Shown: one piece after another, positions 13,745 through 16,765 of the stretch
How positions within the stretch are numbered: position 1 is the stretch's first letter
Layout of the letters: the number at the start of each line of letters is the position of its first letter
Origin: Bacteroidales bacterium UBA1192
GTDB lineage: Bacteria > Bacteroidota > Bacteroidia > Bacteroidales > Bacteroidaceae
Length of the DNA stretch: 16,765 nucleotides
Assembly (NCBI GenBank): GCA_002310175.1
Contig: DBYG01000079.1
Location: 1-16,765 of the forward strand
Direction of reading: 5' to 3'
Notes under the pieces: generated by a model
What the model was told of the DNA's origin: nothing
Seen by the model: only the letters and a program-made list of their open reading frames with translations
Databases searched by the model: none
Translations under genes and position numbers: made by a program

Positions 13745-15094
13745 ATGAAGAAAAGTCTATTTAGCGTTTTGGCGCTTGTGTTCTGCACATTCGCTATATT
13801 GTCATGCGACAAGGATGACAAGAAGGATGACAACAGGAAGGAGGGGGCAGATAAATATCTGACTCTTGTAGAACAGCAGGAAAAGATTGGCAGTCTGTCA
13901 CAGCAGTTGGCTGAGAAGATTGACTTAACACCAGTCCAGGATGCTCTCACTATGCTCTCCGGGCTTGAGGATCTGCCTTTTGACCAGATTGCTGAGGCTG
14001 CCAGGAAGGATCGTGTATTCGGACAGATCATTGACCAGTTTGAGGAAATGGAAAGTACCGACGGCAATGTGGTTTTGGACCTTTCGAAAATGAACTATCG
14101 GTTCAAACTGAATTTTGTTCCTCAAGGGGTGGGCGCAACGGGTACCGTTGCCGTGACTCCGGTTTTTGAGCTGCTCAGTTCCAATCATGACCGTTTCCAG
14201 ATAGATATGGACCATGAAGGTCATTTGCTTTCACTGTGGCTGAAGGGTGAGGGAAACATGACCACAGTGCAGTATTCCGATGAAGAAGAGAGTCATGATA
14301 TTTCCGTCCCCAATACTATCATTCTGGGTCTGGATTGTGACGGTTCAAGCATGTTGGGTGCAACATTGAATACAGATACTGATCTCAAGATTACTTATCA
14401 TAAGGTTTATGAATCCCTCGATTCATACGACGGGAATGAATCATACTATACAATCAATTGCGGACGTTTGAATCTTAATGTAACACTGAATGTGGTTCAG
14501 TATGCGCTTAATGCCTCATTCCAGTATTCACCGGATTCCGGTCTCAAGGTTTCCGCTATCCTTTCTGACATTGCCTCCAAGCTGGAGCTGCTCAAGGTGA
14601 ATGCCGGACTTGACGGTACTCTTAAAAAGGAAATGAGGCTTGATGAGTCTGAACTCATGGCTTGGATAATGGATACCAAGAGCTGCCGCAAACTGTGGGC
14701 CGACGTTTCACTCCTTTCAGAGGAAACATCATTCAAGGTGACTCTTGACAATCCTTTCGACGGTATTCCTGCCAAGGACCGTGCGGAGTATATGAGTTAC
14801 ATGGATAGTGAAGAGGGTATGCCTGAGGAAATGAGATTGAAACTCATCAACCAGATAATGCCCTATTTGAACAATGGTATCTATTTCAAGGGTTATAACC
14901 CTGCACAGTCAAAGGTAGTGGTAAAGGCTACAGACGGGGGCTCAATGGGACTGTTCGTGGAATCATGTGATCCCAAATCAGAGGAATCAATGCCTTTGGG
15001 GGATTTCTTCCTTACTGACAAGGTTAGCGAGTCATTAGCAGCCATCGTCCAGAAGGTGCTTCCTATTGTGGGTATGTTTAAATCTGTGAAATAA
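13745..15094 (+). CDS. Predicted lipoprotein of unknown function, likely surface-exposed
   Basis: I do not recognise this 449-residue protein. Residues 1-20 form a lipoprotein signal (MKKS, hydrophobic core, lipobox ILSC with Cys21). The residues right after Cys21 are DKDDKKDD; a short acidic stretch next to the lipid-bearing Cys is the lipoprotein export signal that sends Bacteroidetes lipoproteins to the cell surface. Residues about 40-100 look helical (LVEQQEKIGSLSQQLAEK). The middle part (about 110-280) has alternating polar and hydrophobic residues with NLNVTLNVVQYALNASFQY, which suggests beta structure, perhaps a lipid-binding or beta-barrel-like fold. The C-terminus contains a conserved-looking GIYFKGYNPAQ segment. 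Only two Cys occur in the middle. It lies 71 bp after sufS with its own -7 element and 26 bp before gpmI. Confidence 0.88.
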   Translation: MKKSLFSVLALVFCTFAILSCDKDDKKDDNRKEGADKYLTLVEQQEKIGSLSQQLAEKIDLTPVQDALTMLSGLEDLPFDQIAEAARKDRVFGQIIDQFEEMESTDGNVVLDLSKMNYRFKLNFVPQGVGATGTVAVTPVFELLSSNHDRFQIDMDHEGHLLSLWLKGEGNMTTVQYSDEEESHDISVPNTIILGLDCDGSSMLGATLNTDTDLKITYHKVYESLDSYDGNESYYTINCGRLNLNVTLNVVQYALNASFQYSPDSGLKVSAILSDIASKLELLKVNAGLDGTLKKEMRLDESELMAWIMDTKSCRKLWADVSLLSEETSFKVTLDNPFDGIPAKDRAEYMSYMDSEEGMPEEMRLKLINQIMPYLNNGIYFKGYNPAQSKVVVKATDGGSMGLFVESCDPKSEESMPLGDFFLTDKVSESLAAIVQKVLPIVGMFKSVK

Positions 15095-15120
15095 CTGATT
15101 GTGCTGTTTGAAAGGAAAAG

Positions 15121-16629
15121 ATGGAAATGAAACAGAAAGCACTTCTGATGATTCTTGACGGCTGGGGAATAGGCAACCGTTCCAAAGCTGATGTGATATA
15201 TAACACACCCACTCCCTACTTGGATTATCTGAATGCCAGTTATCCGCACGCACAGCTGCTGGCGTCAGGTGAAAACGTGGGTTTACCTGACGGTCAGATG
15301 GGTAACTCTGAGGTGGGTCATCTCAATATAGGTGCCGGCCGCGTGGTGTATCAGGACCTGGTCAAGGTAAATCGTGCCATTGCTGATGGCAGTATCCGCC
15401 AGAACAAGGAGGTGGTATCGGCATTCAGCTATGCCAAGAAGAGCGGCAAGAAGTTGCATCTGATGGGTCTGGTTTCAGACGGCGGTGTTCACAGTTCTTT
15501 GGAGCATCTGTTCTGTCTTACCGACATAGCGCGTGAGTACGGTATTGACGACGCATACGTACACTGTTTTATGGACGGACGCGATACCGACCCCAAAAGC
15601 GGTAAGGGTTTTATAGACCAGCTCGTTAAACGCGGTGACAAGGTGGCCACAATTATAGGTCGTTACTATGCGATGGACCGTGACAAGCGTTGGGAACGCG
15701 TCAAGATAGCATACGACCAGCTCGTGAAAGGGGAGGGCCGTAAAGTGTCTGATATGGTTAAGGCCGTGGAGGAATCTTACTCAGAGGGCGTGACTGACGA
15801 GTTCATGAAACCGATAGTCAATGAGGCGTACGACAGCCGTATTGAGGAGGGTGATGCCGTGATTTTCTTCAACTTCCGTAATGACCGGGCCAAGGAGTTG
15901 ACCATTGTCCTCACACAGAAGGATATGGATTCCGATGGTATGCATACCATTCCCGGTTTGCAGTATTACTGTCTGACTCCTTATGATGCTTCATTCTCCG
16001 GTGTTCATATCCTGTTTGACAAGGAAAATGTGAACAATACTCTTGGTGAATATATCTCTTCCAAGGGACTGAAGCAACTTCATATAGCTGAGACAGAGAA
16101 ATATGCTCACGTGACATTCTTCCTGAACGGTGGACGCGAGCTTCCGTTCGAGGGTGAGGACCGTATCCTGGTTCCTTCACCGAAGGTGGCCACATATGAT
16201 CTTCAGCCTGAGATGAGCGCTTACATCGTACGCGACCGTCTGGTGGAGGCTATTGGTACGGATAAGTATGATTTCATCGTGGTGAACTTTGCAAATGGCG
16301 ATATGGTGGGGCACACCGGAGTGTATGAGGCAATCGAGAAAGCTGTTGTGGCTGTTGATGCATGCGTGCATGATGTGATAGAGGCCGCCAAGGCACACGG
16401 TTATGAAGCTATCATAATTGCCGATCACGGTAATGCCGACAATGCTGTCAATCCTGACGGGACCCCTAATACCGCCCACTCTCTGAATCCTGTTCCGATC
16501 ATATATGTGACTCCGCGTAAGGATGCTCAGGTGAAGTCCGGTATTCTGGCGGATGTGGCTCCATCTATACTGACTCTCATGGGGCTGCCCATACCTGAGG
16601 AAATGTCAGGGCATGTACTGGTTTCATGA
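15121..16629 (+). CDS. gpmI: 2,3-bisphosphoglycerate-independent phosphoglycerate mutase
   Basis: This cytoplasmic enzyme interconverts 3-phosphoglycerate and 2-phosphoglycerate in glycolysis and gluconeogenesis through a phosphoserine intermediate and two metal ions. The 502 residues fit the family (about 505-515). Metal site and active residues of the alkaline phosphatase superfamily are visible: Asp13 in LDGWGIG, the phosphorylated Ser63 in GNSEVGHLNIG, Asp394 and His398 in GDMVGHTG, and Asp435-His436 in ADHGNADN with AHSLNPVP after it. The substrate-binding insert has DGRDTDPKSG (152-161) and RYYAMDRDKRWER. The start at 15121 is chosen, with an in-frame ATG two codons later as alternative. 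It begins 26 nt after the lipoprotein gene without a clear promoter of its own, so co-transcription is likely. A strong terminator follows its stop. Confidence 0.97.
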   Translation: MEMKQKALLMILDGWGIGNRSKADVIYNTPTPYLDYLNASYPHAQLLASGENVGLPDGQMGNSEVGHLNIGAGRVVYQDLVKVNRAIADGSIRQNKEVVSAFSYAKKSGKKLHLMGLVSDGGVHSSLEHLFCLTDIAREYGIDDAYVHCFMDGRDTDPKSGKGFIDQLVKRGDKVATIIGRYYAMDRDKRWERVKIAYDQLVKGEGRKVSDMVKAVEESYSEGVTDEFMKPIVNEAYDSRIEEGDAVIFFNFRNDRAKELTIVLTQKDMDSDGMHTIPGLQYYCLTPYDASFSGVHILFDKENVNNTLGEYISSKGLKQLHIAETEKYAHVTFFLNGGRELPFEGEDRILVPSPKVATYDLQPEMSAYIVRDRLVEAIGTDKYDFIVVNFANGDMVGHTGVYEAIEKAVVAVDACVHDVIEAAKAHGYEAIIIADHGNADNAVNPDGTPNTAHSLNPVPIIYVTPRKDAQVKSGILADVAPSILTLMGLPIPEEMSGHVLVS

Positions 16630-16650
16630 TTAAGAGTGATACAGATATTA

Positions 16651-16680
16651 AAAAAAGCGGCCTTTTGAGGCCGCTTTTTT
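16651..16680. terminator. Strong bidirectional rho-independent terminator
   Basis: GCGGCCT (16657-16663) and AGGCCGC (16668-16674) form a perfect 7-bp GC-rich stem with a TTTG loop. Six A stand before it and six T after it, so either strand gives a stem followed by U's. It ends gpmI (stop at 16629) and, from the other side, the minus-strand tRNA-Val, whose 3' end is at 16713. Confidence 0.92.
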
Positions 16681-16712
16681 ATCATATAATCCATCAAGAC
16701 TTATATGGAGAG

Positions 16713-16765
16713 TGATCCTTAGCAGATTTGAACTGCTGACCTCTTGCCTGTCAAGCAAGCGCTCT
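16713..16765 (-). tRNA. tRNA-Val (anticodon GAC), 5' part beyond the right edge
   Basis: On the minus strand the visible 53 bases give the end of the D stem (GAGC), the anticodon stem CTTGC/GCAAG with loop TTGACAG, so anticodon GAC, which reads GTC/GTT (Val), a 5-base variable loop, the T arm AGCAG-TTCAAAT-CTGCT, the 3' acceptor half AAGGATC (16714-16720) and discriminator A (16713). The next bases are not CCA, so unlike tRNA-Asn at the left end this tRNA needs CCA addition. The 5' acceptor half and most of the D arm lie outside the window. Confidence 0.88.

Overview
This window looks like the core chromosome of a member of the order Bacteroidales (Bacteroidaceae or Prevotellaceae-like). The signs are promoter elements of the Bacteroidetes type (TTTG, about 19 bp, TAnnTTTG), weak or absent Shine-Dalgarno sequences, a lipoprotein with a short Asp/Lys-rich stretch after the lipobox Cys, and a gene order rimP-nusA-infB-cvpA-sufBCDS that I associate with this phylum from memory. 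I see no IS element, phage gene, CRISPR array or other mobile DNA.

Layout. Positions 1-103 hold a minus-strand tRNA-Asn (GUU) with its promoter upstream. A secreted S41-family C-terminal processing protease (260-1918, +) converges, 9 bp apart, on a small single-pass membrane protein of unknown function (1928-2323, -). That gene is divergent from a secreted SGNH/SASA-type esterase (2416-3249, +). The gap 3250-3445 holds a heptamer-built inverted repeat, a textbook Bacteroidetes promoter, and a terminator-like hairpin placed after the promoter but before rimP, which suggests an attenuated leader.

From 3446 to 13673 eight genes lie head to tail with gaps of 1, 28, 30 and 2 nt and then overlaps: rimP (30S maturation), nusA (transcription elongation and termination), infB (initiation factor 2), cvpA (inner-membrane protein), and sufB, sufC, sufD, sufS (Fe-S cluster scaffold, ATPase and cysteine desulfurase). 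No internal promoter or terminator is obvious, so they probably form one long operon linking gene-expression factors to Fe-S assembly. A second short unit follows: an unrecognised 449-residue lipoprotein (13745-15094) and gpmI, phosphoglycerate mutase (15121-16629). It ends in a strong terminator that is symmetric enough to serve also the minus-strand tRNA-Val (GAC), which is cut by the right edge.

Most of the window is ordinary housekeeping DNA. The points most worth a second look are the rimP leader (hairpin plus a 13-codon reading frame ending just after it), the 4+4 heptamer inverted repeat, the CxxCxxC tail of SufD, the repeated VGKIDL motif in the IF2 linker, the U53-C61 mismatch in tRNA-Asn, and the two genes without recognised function. 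I did not find convincing evidence of a new multi-gene system.
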